From Novosphingobium sp. 9 (GTDB lineage Bacteria > Pseudomonadota > Alphaproteobacteria > Sphingomonadales > Sphingomonadaceae), in assembly GCF_025340265.1 (NCBI RefSeq), contig NZ_CP022707.1, positions 62,001 through 126,000 on the forward strand: 64,000 bases of DNA. Reading direction: 5' to 3'. Positions 1 to 10,070 of the stretch are shown piece by piece; the first letter of the stretch is position 1, and each line of letters begins with the position of its first letter. Below the pieces are notes generated by a model. The model saw only the letters and a list, made by a program, of their open reading frames with translations. It was not told the origin of the DNA and made no database searches. The translations under genes were made by a program, and so were the position numbers.

Positions 1-1
1 C

Positions 2-1693
2 AGCCCGATGCGTTTCCCCGGCGGCCAGTTTCCCGGCGGCCGTTTGCCGGGCGGACGATTGCCCGGCGGCGGCATGCCCGGCGGCCGGTTCCCCGGCGGA
101 CACCTTCCCGGCAATCATCTTCCTGGCGGCAGCGTTACCCCCGGCGGCCAGCCGACCGGAACCCGGAACCCGGACGGCACCATGCCCTCCCGCACCCCCG
201 GCAATGGCTTCACCGGCACCAGCCCGGAAAGCACGCTTGTAACGGGCAGTTCCAGCGTGACCGATCGCGGCTATCAGCAGATCCCCAATTTTGGACAGAA
301 TCCTGCTTCAGCCCTGATCGGTAACGGCATCGGCGGCGAGGTCGGCACGCAGGGCATGGGCCCGGCACACACTCCGGGCTTCGTGTCCGCACCGCTGAAC
401 GCTGCGCGACCGGCTGGGCTGTCAGGGCCGCTCGTGATCGACAGCCCTGTAGCAAAAGCGGCTGACCGTGCCGATGACAGCGCGGATATGATCCGTCGTC
501 CAACCGTGCGCACGCCGATCGCCATGGCAAGCAGCGTTCCGTCCCAGACAGCCGGACTGATCGACGATCTCAATCCTGTCTCTGTCGAGCGCAGCGCCGC
601 GCTGGCGCGACAGGCCGCTTTCGATGCCACTGTGGCCGGCACACCGCAGCCGATCCCGTTCCGCCGCTCGAACGAGAGCCTGTTCGCGTTCGCCTCACCG
701 CCGTTCATCGAAGGCGATTTCATCGCTGCCGCCCGTCAGCCGGACGGCCGCTGGATCGCGGTTGCGCCACGCGCGGAACCGTTCCCCAACGCCTGGCAGA
801 AGCGGGTGATGCTGTGGTTCGCGCTCTCGCTGCTGATCACCAGCCCCCTCGCATGGATGTTCGTGCGCCGTATCGTGCTGCCCTTGCGCGAATTCGCCCG
901 CGCTGCCGAACAATTGGGACGCGATCCTTCCGCCACGATCCTGCCGCTGTCCGGCCCCGCCGAAATCGGTCGCGCGGCCAACGCCTTCAACCAGATGCGC
1001 AACCGGGTCCGTTCCTTCGTTGACGATCGCACCGCCATGGTCGGCGCGATCAGCCACGACCTGCGCACGCCACTGACCCGGCTGCGGTTCCGGATCGAGG
1101 ACGTGCCCGACGAGCAGCGCGAAGGTCTGCTGCGGGAAGTCACCGAAATGGAAGCCATGATCAGTCAGGTCATTGCCTTCATCCGCGACGCCTCGACACC
1201 CGGCCCCCGCGAACGTTTCGATTTCGCGGACCTGATCAGCCGCAGCGTCGACGACGCGCAACTGGTCGGCGGCGACGTCAAGCTGGAGCGCAATGCCCAC
1301 ATTCCGGTCGATGTCGATCCCGTCGGCATCCGGCGCCTGATCGGCAACCTGCTCGAAAATGCGATCAAGTACGGCGCAACGCCGGTGCGCGTGCGCGCGA
1401 GCCTGCGCAACGGCGAAGCCGTGGTCGAGATCATCGACAACGGCACCGGCATTCCCGAAGAGGAATTCGACCACGCGTTCGAACCGTTCTATCGCAGCGA
1501 AGCCGCACGCAAATCCGGACAGAAAGGTACGGGGTTGGGCCTCGCCGTCTGTCGCTCGATTGCAAGAGCGCACGGCGGGGACGTCACGTTCCAGCACACC
1601 AGCGACGGGTTCGTGGCCCGACTGTCGCTGCCGGCATCCTACGAACAGACCCGTCGTCGTCCGGCGGAACCGGTCCTGCGCAAGGCTGCATGA
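2..1693 (+). CDS. Sensor histidine kinase (5'-truncated by window edge)
   Basis: Inner-membrane two-component sensor kinase that would phosphorylate a response regulator, probably encoded just upstream of the window. The frame is open to the window edge, so the Met at base 8 is probably internal; residues below count from it. A PGG-rich repeat (residues about 4-43) and a low-complexity segment lead to one visible membrane helix (about 267-289). A HAMP linker follows, then the HisKA dimerisation helix with S-H-D-L-R-T-P and phospho-acceptor His350, and a HATPase domain with N-L-L-E-N-A (N box), D-N-G-T-G-I-P (G1) and G-T-G-L-G-L (G2). All catalytic boxes are intact. The first membrane helix must lie off the window. 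The layout resembles EnvZ-type osmosensor kinases; the ligand is unknown. It overlaps the next gene by ATGA. Confidence 0.88.
   Translation, partial: SPMRFPGGQFPGGRLPGGRLPGGGMPGGRFPGGHLPGNHLPGGSVTPGGQPTGTRNPDGTMPSRTPGNGFTGTSPESTLVTGSSSVTDRGYQQIPNFGQNPASALIGNGIGGEVGTQGMGPAHTPGFVSAPLNAARPAGLSGPLVIDSPVAKAADRADDSADMIRRPTVRTPIAMASSVPSQTAGLIDDLNPVSVERSAALARQAAFDATVAGTPQPIPFRRSNESLFAFASPPFIEGDFIAAARQPDGRWIAVAPRAEPFPNAWQKRVMLWFALSLLITSPLAWMFVRRIVLPLREFARAAEQLGRDPSATILPLSGPAEIGRAANAFNQMRNRVRSFVDDRTAMVGAISHDLRTPLTRLRFRIEDVPDEQREGLLREVTEMEAMISQVIAFIRDASTPGPRERFDFADLISRSVDDAQLVGGDVKLERNAHIPVDVDPVGIRRLIGNLLENAIKYGATPVRVRASLRNGEAVVEIIDNGTGIPEEEFDHAFEPFYRSEAARKSGQKGTGLGLAVCRSIARAHGGDVTFQHTSDGFVARLSLPASYEQTRRRPAEPVLRKAA
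17..136 (+). repeat. 15-bp tandem repeat encoding PGG-x-x pentapeptides
   Basis: Eight consecutive 15-base units, each starting CC(C/G/T)GGC, encode P-G-G-R/Q/G/H-L/F/M in the N-terminal part of the histidine kinase. One unit has N in place of the second G (P-G-N-H-L). The array starts only a few codons from the window edge, so the real copy number may be higher. The third codon positions vary between units, which suggests an old, selected protein repeat more than a fresh DNA slippage array. Confidence 0.85.
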
Positions 1694-2682
1694 CCGCAAT
1701 GCACGTCCCGCGTTTCGCCCTTCTGGCGGCAGGCACCCTGCTGTGCCCAGGCCTCGCCTGCGCCCAGCAGAGCGAGAATGGCGCCCCCCTGGTCACGGCG
1801 ACGGGCAATGCGCCTGCGGCGGCGGCACCAGCCAAGGACGATGACGGGCAGATCGAGGTTCCCGCTGCCTCCGATAATTCCAATACCGCTGCACCGCTCT
1901 GGTCTGCAGAAGCCTCCGGCGGCATAAGCCAGCGCGATGACGGTCCGGACGGCTCTTGGCAGACGCTCTCGCTGAGTCGTCAGGTCGGCAAAGCCTACGT
2001 TCGGGCCGGGTTCATGCGCTATCGAGGAACGCTGGTGCAATCCGACACCGCGCTGCCCTCCACCTATTACGTCGGCACGCTGGGCGCGGGCGGGAACTTC
2101 CACAACTGGGTCACCGATGTCTGGGGCAGTTTCGGCATTCAGGACTACGGCAGGATTTCGAGCTCGCTGGGCAGCCGGGACAGCACCGGCGCCAAGTCGA
2201 GCGATTACGAGGCCTTCGGCGCCGATTTCGGCAAGATCATACCCTTCGCCAAGCTGTGGTATCTGACGGCCACCGTCACCGGTTCCTACGCACATGGCAA
2301 GCTGCTGCGCCCCGCGCCTGACTATTCCGGCCTTACCGACGCCGAAACAGACGAGCCAACCTGGTCGGCCTCGGGCACGCTTCGCCTCGATCGCGCTTTC
2401 GGAAATCACGCCGAGAACTATGTCGGCCTTTCGGTTACACGGGCCTGGAGCAGCAATGCCGTCTCCGATATCCGCTACTCCTCCACCGAATATGCCACCG
2501 CTACCAGCTTCGCGACGCTGATTTCCAGCAACCACATCGCCGACAGCTGGTTCGAGGTGGGTGCCAGCACCAATCTGCAGGTGACGCACAGGCTCTATCT
2601 GGACCTGTTTGCCACCCGCAGTTTCGAAGCCAAGTCCGGCGCCACGACGAGCGTCGGGATCACTTTGCGCCGCGCGTTCTGA
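1690..2682 (+). CDS. Putative outer-membrane beta-barrel protein
   Basis: A 330-residue protein with a signal peptide (cleavage likely near A-C-A-Q, residues 23-26) and a Gly/Ser/Tyr-rich body with alternating hydrophobic and polar residues. It ends in an aromatic Phe (R-R-A-F), the usual C-terminal sorting signal for BamA-assembled barrels. No enzymatic motif is recognised. The start overlaps the kinase stop by ATGA, so the two are translationally coupled, and the kinase may control or sense something related to this porin-like protein (inference). An alternative start lies three codons downstream. It converges on the acyl-CoA dehydrogenase gene with only 4 bases between the two ends. Confidence 0.7.
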   Translation: MTAMHVPRFALLAAGTLLCPGLACAQQSENGAPLVTATGNAPAAAAPAKDDDGQIEVPAASDNSNTAAPLWSAEASGGISQRDDGPDGSWQTLSLSRQVGKAYVRAGFMRYRGTLVQSDTALPSTYYVGTLGAGGNFHNWVTDVWGSFGIQDYGRISSSLGSRDSTGAKSSDYEAFGADFGKIIPFAKLWYLTATVTGSYAHGKLLRPAPDYSGLTDAETDEPTWSASGTLRLDRAFGNHAENYVGLSVTRAWSSNAVSDIRYSSTEYATATSFATLISSNHIADSWFEVGASTNLQVTHRLYLDLFATRSFEAKSGATTSVGITLRRAF

Positions 2683-2686
2683 TCGT

Positions 2687-4477
<1,791 letters not shown>

Positions 4478-4539
4478 TGTCACTCTCCGTCGGATCGGGC
4501 GCGCGTCTCGTCATCCGGCGCGCGCCTCTTTGGTTGGGG

Positions 4540-4622
4540 GTCGGCACCGGCCCTCTCCCCACCCTGCCACCCATAGGGTACTATCTTCGGGTGGCAGGGT
4601 GGGGGAGAGGGCCGGTGCCGAC
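4540..4622. repeat. Long near-perfect hairpin, copy 1 of a dispersed family
   Basis: Left arm 4540-4572 and right arm 4589-4622 are complementary over 33 bases with a single extra G in the right arm, around a 16-base loop. The core reads GGCACCGGCCC...CCACCC. A second copy with different arm bases but the same plan and a related loop is at 20586-20670. On the minus strand the hairpin begins 9 bases after the fadB stop, so it may stabilise or terminate that mRNA. There is no T-run, so it is not a standard intrinsic terminator. Confidence 0.85.
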
Positions 4623-4631
4623 CAGCATCTA

Positions 4632-6947
4632 TCAATTACGCAGCGGCTTGCCGGTTGCGAGCATCGTCTCGATCCGGGCCACCGTGCGATTGTCGCGCAC
4701 CCGCTTCATGAAGGCCTCGCGCTCCAGCCGCAGCAGATCCTGCTCGCCCACCACATCGACCACATCGGCCTCGCCGCCGGTCAGCACGCCTGCCAGCGCG
4801 TCGGAGACGACCATGTCGTAATCGGTCGCCTTGCCCTGCTTGTGGAAACCCTCTGCGGCCAGCGACAGCGCCGCGCGGCCACTCGCGCCGGGCAGGCGGA
4901 ACTCGGGGTGAGCAGGCGCGCTATAGCCATCGACCAGCGAGAGCGCTTTCTGCTTGGCATCGTACAGCAGGCGATCGCGGTTCATCGTCACGCCGTCGCC
5001 CTCGCGCAGGATCTGCAACTCGCGGGCATTGGCGGCGGACTTGGAGACCGTCGCGGTCGAGACCATCTCGAACACCTTCGCAACCGGCGGCATCGGCCCC
5101 TTGGGCATGCCCTTCGCATTGCGCCAGCGCTCCAGCATCTCGCCATTACCGCCCCAGCCGGGGATCAGCCCCACACCGCATTCGACCAGACCGACATAGA
5201 GTTCGGCATGCGCCTGAATGGCATCGCAGTGGAGCAGCACTTCGCAGCCGCCGCCCAGCGCCATGCCCGCAGGCGCGCCCACCACGGGGAACGGCGCATA
5301 CTTCAGCCCCTTGATGGCCATCTGCCCGCCACCGACCAGCTTCTCGATCTCGCCATAGGCCGCAATGTTCAGCGCGAAGAGCGCAAGGCCAAGGTTCGCG
5401 CCTGCCGAGAAATGCGCGCCGTCGTTGTAGATCACCAGCGCCTTGAACTGCTTGGCGACCAGCGGCAGCGCCTCGGCGATCAGCTTCATGACCTCGCCGT
5501 CGAGCGCATTCATCTTGCCGGTGAATTCGAGGCAGGCGACGCCATCACCCACGTCCCACAGCGCGGCGGAGGCATTCTTCAGCACCGGCTTGCTGCCCAG
5601 CTTCACGTCCTCCAGACGCAGCACGCCTTCGGGGCGGACGATATCGTGGTACTCGCCATCGAGGCCGAGGGACTGGCGCTTGCCGTTCTCTATCCGATAG
5701 AACGTGCGATCGCCTGCCAGCGTGAGAAGTTCCGGCACCGGCTTGCCTTCGGCGGCAAGGCGCTCGGCCAGATACTTCGCGCCGATCCGGTCGATCATCT
5801 CGAACGGGCCGGCCTTCCAGTTGTAGCCCAGCTTCATCGCGTCATCGACCGCGACCACATCGCTGGCGGCAGAAGGCACGAGGCTGGCCGCATAGCCGAG
5901 CGTCCCGCCCAGGATGGCCCAGGCATAGTCGCCCGCCTTGCCCTTCGCCTCGACCAGAGCCTTCAGATCGCCCTTCCCTGCCGGACCGGACGGCGCGCGT
6001 GCCGAAACCTTCTCGCGGTATTCGCCGGAGGCAAGATCGATCGCCTCGCGGCGGCGGTTCTCGCCCAGACGATAGAACCCGCCCTTGCCCTTGCGGCCGG
6101 TGTAGCCCTCCGCAATCATTGTCTCGACCAGCGGAATGCTACGCGCAATCTTCTGATAGGGATCGTCGGCCGGCAGCGTCGAGGTCAGGCTCGCCTGCAA
6201 GTGCGGCATCAGATCGATGCCGACCAGATCGACGAGACCGAAGATGCCGGTCTTGGGCACGCCCATGGGCTTGCCCGCGATGGCATCGGCTTCCTCAACC
6301 GACAGCCCCAGATCGAACGCCGCGTTGAGGCCCAATTGAATCCACAGCGTGCCGATACGATTGGCGATGAAACCCGGCGTATCCTTGGCATGGACCACCG
6401 TCTTGCCGAGCGAAATGTCAGCGAAGCGCTCGACCGCTTCGGCCAGCGCGGTATCGGTGTCCGGGCCGGTGACGATCTCCATCAGCCGCATGTAGCGCGG
6501 CGGATTGAAGAAGTGGGTAATCAGGAAATCGCGTCGAAAAGCCTCGCTGCGCCCTTCCACCAGCTTTCCGAGCGGGATCGTCGAGGTGTTCGATGAAACC
6601 GCCGTGCCGGGGCGCTTCACCGCCTCCAGCTTCGCATAGAGGTCCTGCTTCACGTCGAGCCGTTCGAGCACGGCCTCGATCACCCAGTCGCACTCGGCAA
6701 TCTTGCCGAGATCGTCCTCGATATTGCCGACTTCGACCAGCTTGGCCGCAGCCTTGCTCATGAACGGGGCGGGCTCGGTCTTGAGCATCTTCGCCACCGC
6801 GCCTTCTGCCACGGCGTTGCGGTTGGCTGGATCACGCACGATGTCGAGCAGCAGCACCGGCACACCTGCATTGGCGACCTGTGCGGCGATGCCTGCGCCC
6901 ATGGTGCCTGCACCGATTACGCAGACTTTTTGAATTTTCTGGGTCAT
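4632..6947 (-). CDS. 3-hydroxyacyl-CoA dehydrogenase / enoyl-CoA hydratase (FadN-like bifunctional enzyme)
   Basis: A 771-residue cytosolic beta-oxidation enzyme combining hydration of enoyl-CoA and NAD-dependent oxidation of 3-hydroxyacyl-CoA. The dehydrogenase comes first (Rossmann G-A-G-T-M-G-A-G near residue 10; I-T-H-F-F-N-P-P-R with the active-site His), and the crotonase domain follows. In the latter, G-G-G-C-E (Glu569) and L-V-E-C-G (Glu589) supply the two hydratase acids. This order is the reverse of E. coli FadB and matches the FadN type. The ATG at 6947 is preceded by GGAGG and overlaps the thiolase stop (ATGA); upstream in-frame codons are thiolase shadow. The thiolase partner makes this a complete thiolysis module. 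Confidence 0.93.
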   Translation of the reverse strand: MTQKIQKVCVIGAGTMGAGIAAQVANAGVPVLLLDIVRDPANRNAVAEGAVAKMLKTEPAPFMSKAAAKLVEVGNIEDDLGKIAECDWVIEAVLERLDVKQDLYAKLEAVKRPGTAVSSNTSTIPLGKLVEGRSEAFRRDFLITHFFNPPRYMRLMEIVTGPDTDTALAEAVERFADISLGKTVVHAKDTPGFIANRIGTLWIQLGLNAAFDLGLSVEEADAIAGKPMGVPKTGIFGLVDLVGIDLMPHLQASLTSTLPADDPYQKIARSIPLVETMIAEGYTGRKGKGGFYRLGENRRREAIDLASGEYREKVSARAPSGPAGKGDLKALVEAKGKAGDYAWAILGGTLGYAASLVPSAASDVVAVDDAMKLGYNWKAGPFEMIDRIGAKYLAERLAAEGKPVPELLTLAGDRTFYRIENGKRQSLGLDGEYHDIVRPEGVLRLEDVKLGSKPVLKNASAALWDVGDGVACLEFTGKMNALDGEVMKLIAEALPLVAKQFKALVIYNDGAHFSAGANLGLALFALNIAAYGEIEKLVGGGQMAIKGLKYAPFPVVGAPAGMALGGGCEVLLHCDAIQAHAELYVGLVECGVGLIPGWGGNGEMLERWRNAKGMPKGPMPPVAKVFEMVSTATVSKSAANARELQILREGDGVTMNRDRLLYDAKQKALSLVDGYSAPAHPEFRLPGASGRAALSLAAEGFHKQGKATDYDMVVSDALAGVLTGGEADVVDVVGEQDLLRLEREAFMKRVRDNRTVARIETMLATGKPLRN

Positions 6948-8080
6948 TCCGCTGCCTCCAGAACGGTAGCGATGCCCTGCCCGCCGCCGATGCACTGGCT
7001 GGCGAGCGCGTACTTGCCGCCCTGCCGCTTGAGCAGCGACGCCGCCTTGCCGACGATACGCGCGCCCGTGGCGCCCAGCGGATGGCCAATGGCGATGGCG
7101 CCGCCATCGATGTTCACCTTGGCGGGATCGAGTTCGAGATCGCGCAGACACGCGAGCGCCTGGCTGGCGAAGGCCTCGTTCAGTTCCACCACATCGAGAT
7201 CGGCGGCAGAAATCCCGGCGCGTTCCAGTGCCTTGCGGCTGGAGAGGATCGGGCCGAGCCCCATCGTCTCGGGCGCGCAGCCGGAAACTGCCACAGACTT
7301 GATCCGGGCGAGGATCGGCAGGCCGTGGGCGCGCGCATAGTCCTCGCTGGTGACGAGCACAGCACTGGCGCCGTCGGTCAGCGGCGAGGAGGTGCCCGCC
7401 GTCACCGAACCCTTGGCATCGAACGCGGGTTTCAGTCCGGCGAGAGCTTCCGCCGTGGTTTCGGGGCGGATGGTGCCGTCCTCGGTCACTGTCCCGGCCT
7501 TGGTCTCGATCGACACGATCTCGTCCACCAGCCTGCCCTCGCTACGGGCGGCCCCGGCACGCTTCTGGCTTTCCACCGCAAAGGCTTCCTGCTCGGTGCG
7601 CGCGATCCGGTACTTTTCGGCGACGTTCTCCGCCGTCTCGCCCATCGACATGTAGGCGGCGCTGCGCTTGGCAAGTTCGGGGTTGGGCATCGGGTTGAAG
7701 CCCATCATCGGCACCCGGCTCATCGATTCGACGCCCGCGCAGACGAACACGTCGCCCGCGCCGATCTGGATCTGGCCTAAGGCATAATGGATCGCGCTCA
7801 TCGACGAGCCGCAGAAACGGTTGACGGTCATCCCGCCCACAGAGATCGGCAGGTCCGCCAGCAGGCCGATCAGCCGCGCGACGTTGAAGCCCTGCTCGCC
7901 TTCGGGGAAAGCGCAGCCGACCACCAGATCCTCGATATCCTGCGCGGCGACGCCGGTCTTCGCGATCAGCCCGCGCACCACTTGCGCGGCCAGATCGTCA
8001 GGCCGGGTGCGGGCCAGCGCGCCCTTGTTGGCAAGGTGGAACGGCGAGCGGACATAGCCCGCGATCACGACAGATTTCAT
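6944..8080 (-). CDS. fadA: Acetyl-CoA acyltransferase (thiolase, FadA type)
   Basis: A 378-residue thiolase that cleaves 3-ketoacyl-CoA to acetyl-CoA in the last step of beta-oxidation. Catalytic residues are visible: nucleophile Cys90 in N-R-F-C-G-S-S, His333 in I-G-H-P-L-G-A-T-G, and Cys363 in S-Q-C-I-G-G-G-Q-G. The ATG at 8080 is preferred because GGAGAGAG lies four bases upstream; the in-frame extension to 8173 is not thiolase-like. It is the first gene of the fadA-fadN-type operon and overlaps the downstream gene by ATGA. The symbol is by role; a biosynthetic acetyl-CoA acetyltransferase is less likely given the partner. Confidence 0.9.
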   Translation of the reverse strand: MKSVVIAGYVRSPFHLANKGALARTRPDDLAAQVVRGLIAKTGVAAQDIEDLVVGCAFPEGEQGFNVARLIGLLADLPISVGGMTVNRFCGSSMSAIHYALGQIQIGAGDVFVCAGVESMSRVPMMGFNPMPNPELAKRSAAYMSMGETAENVAEKYRIARTEQEAFAVESQKRAGAARSEGRLVDEIVSIETKAGTVTEDGTIRPETTAEALAGLKPAFDAKGSVTAGTSSPLTDGASAVLVTSEDYARAHGLPILARIKSVAVSGCAPETMGLGPILSSRKALERAGISAADLDVVELNEAFASQALACLRDLELDPAKVNIDGGAIAIGHPLGATGARIVGKAASLLKRQGGKYALASQCIGGGQGIATVLEAAE

Positions 8081-8269
8081 GCACTCTCTCCATGGGCGGA
8101 CACCGTGGCCGGGCGAGTCCCGAACGGCAGCCTTTATTTCCCCTAAAGGTGCAAAGGTTTCCCTATACGTCAAGTAAATTTTGTGGCAGACCTCGTCTTG
8201 TCACTTCCCGCTCCGGCAAAGTCCGCAGCGAAAAAGGGAAGGATGTGAGAGAGGATGGAAAGGTCGTTC

Positions 8270-8719
8270 ATGACTTACAGGAATCCCGCAATCGCGGGGC
8301 TTGCAGCCCTGACGATGCTGACAGCAGGGCTAAGCGTACCTGCTTCCGCAGCCAGCCCCGACTCGGTGCTCGGAACATGGCGCACCCCCACCAAGCACGG
8401 GCAGGTCGAGATCGTGAAATGCGGCGCCTCGATCTGCGGTCGGCTGATGGAGTCCGATGGCCTGAAGGCCAACCCGGACCTGCGCGACGTCAACAACAAG
8501 GACCAGACCAAGCGTGGCCGTGCGATCAAGGGCCTGCAGATTCTCGGCGGCGGTTTCACGTCGAAGGGGAACGTCTGGAGCGGCGGCACGATCTACAATC
8601 CCGAGGATGGCGGCACCTACAAGGCAACGATCACGCCTGACGGAGCCGACACGCTCAAGCTCAAGGGCTGCATCGTCTGGCCCTTGTGCAAGACCCAGAC
8701 CTGGACGCGGATACGCTGA
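8270..8719 (+). CDS. DUF2147 periplasmic protein
   Basis: A 149-residue exported protein. A clear signal peptide ends near V-P-A-S-A-A-S. The mature part starts with V-L-G-T-W-R-T-P, contains C-G-A-S-I-C-G-R-L and ends with a C-x6-C pair (G-C-I-V-W-P-L-C). This pattern is the DUF2147 family, seen as small periplasmic proteins of unknown function in proteobacteria. The ATG at 8270 has GGAAAGG six bases upstream; an ATG at 8255 is possible but puts charged residues ahead of the signal peptide. It stands divergent from the thiolase operon and 52 bases before the FadL-type porin, so it may share that transcript. Confidence 0.85.
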   Translation: MTYRNPAIAGLAALTMLTAGLSVPASAASPDSVLGTWRTPTKHGQVEIVKCGASICGRLMESDGLKANPDLRDVNNKDQTKRGRAIKGLQILGGGFTSKGNVWSGGTIYNPEDGGTYKATITPDGADTLKLKGCIVWPLCKTQTWTRIR

Positions 8720-8771
8720 ACAGGCGCGATAAAACGGCCAGCAAGGCCATGATAATATGGGAGAGTACAAG

Positions 8772-10070
8772 ATGACGACGAAATCGACGCGGCTGATTCT
8801 GGCAGGCGCCACATCGCTGATGGCGCTGACCAGCGCAGGCGCCGCCCACGCGCAGGCATTCTATCTGCAGGAACAGTCGGTACGCGGACAGGGCCGCGCC
8901 TTCTCGGGCGAAGCTGCCGATACCGGCATCGATTCGATCTGGTGGAACCCGGCCTCGATCGCCGAAATCCAGGGCGGCGAGGCGTCGGTCCACGCCAGCG
9001 CCGTGCTGCCGCGCGGCAAGGTGGTGGACAACGGCACGGTTGTCGTGCGCCCCGGCACCACCGGTGAAGCGGTCGGCGGCAATCCTGTCGCGAAGAACCC
9101 GATCAACAACGGCGTCCTGCCCTCGGGCGCCATCGCCTGGGGCACGGGCAAGCTGGCCTTCGGTGTCTCGGTGACCTCGCCCTATTCGTTCACCACCGAT
9201 TACGCCTCGGACAGCTGGTCGCGCTATTCGGCGGACAAGACCAAGCTGCGCACCATCGATATTCAGCCCACGGTCGCCTTCGCGCCGACGCCGGGCCTGC
9301 GTATCGGCGTGGGGCTGAACGTCGAGCACGTGGACGCCACGCTGTCCAACTACCTGCCTAACCTGTCCTCCGCGCTGCCCGACGGCCACCAGTCGCTGGA
9401 AGGCAAGGGCTGGGATGTGGGCTGGTCGGCCGGTGTCCAGTACCAGACCGGCCCGCTGCAGATCGGCCTCGCCTACAAGTCCAGCATCGAGCACACGCTC
9501 AAAGGCTCCGTCACGATCGACGGGCTGCTGGGGCCGCTCGCCGCGCAGAACGGCACGATCAACGCCAAGGCCAAGTTCAGCACACCCTGGCAGGCAGTCG
9601 GCTCGATCCGCTATCGCGCCACCGAAGCGCTGACCCTCAACGCGCAGGTCGTGCGCTATGGCTGGAGCAAGTTCGACACCATCGATCTGGGCGCGCCGCT
9701 CAATACCTCGATCCCCGAAGACTACCGCAATTCGTGGTCCTATGCGGGCGGCATCGATTACCGCGTCAACCCGAAGTGGACCCTGCGTGCCGGTGTCCAG
9801 TACGCCAGCACGCCGACACGCAACACCGAGCGTGACGCCCGCGTGCCCGATTCGGATCGCTGGAACTTCTCGGCAGGCACCAGCTACCAGATGAGCAAGA
9901 GCATCGCGATCGACGCAGCCGCCTCGTACATCGCCTTCAAGGACGCGCCGATCAACCGCACGACAGCAGCCTATGCCGGAACCGTGGTGCAGACGCCGAT
10001 CCTCGTCGACGGCGAATTGCAGGACGCATCCGCCTGGGTGCTCTCGCTCGGCGCGCGGGTGGCGTTCTGA
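8772..10070 (+). CDS. fadL: OmpP1/FadL-family outer-membrane long-chain fatty-acid transporter
   Basis: A 432-residue outer-membrane porin expected to pass long-chain fatty acids or other hydrophobic substrates. The signal peptide ends near A-H-A-Q-A. The mature N-terminus carries the FadL hatch signature (A-F-Y-L-Q-E-Q-S-V-R-G-Q-G-R-A-F-S-G-E-A) followed by W-W-N-P-A-S. The C-terminus G-A-R-V-A-F is a barrel-assembly signal. GGGAGAG upstream of 8772 supports that start over the ATG at 8757. Its stop overlaps the fadD start by one base, so uptake and activation are coupled. Confidence 0.9.
   Translation: MTTKSTRLILAGATSLMALTSAGAAHAQAFYLQEQSVRGQGRAFSGEAADTGIDSIWWNPASIAEIQGGEASVHASAVLPRGKVVDNGTVVVRPGTTGEAVGGNPVAKNPINNGVLPSGAIAWGTGKLAFGVSVTSPYSFTTDYASDSWSRYSADKTKLRTIDIQPTVAFAPTPGLRIGVGLNVEHVDATLSNYLPNLSSALPDGHQSLEGKGWDVGWSAGVQYQTGPLQIGLAYKSSIEHTLKGSVTIDGLLGPLAAQNGTINAKAKFSTPWQAVGSIRYRATEALTLNAQVVRYGWSKFDTIDLGAPLNTSIPEDYRNSWSYAGGIDYRVNPKWTLRAGVQYASTPTRNTERDARVPDSDRWNFSAGTSYQMSKSIAIDAAASYIAFKDAPINRTTAAYAGTVVQTPILVDGELQDASAWVLSLGARVAF

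Noticed and set aside
8081..8269. MerR operator between thiolase and DUF2147 genes
   Set aside because: A TTGACG box is visible on the minus strand near 8170, but I could not identify a convincing palindrome with 19-20 base promoter spacing.
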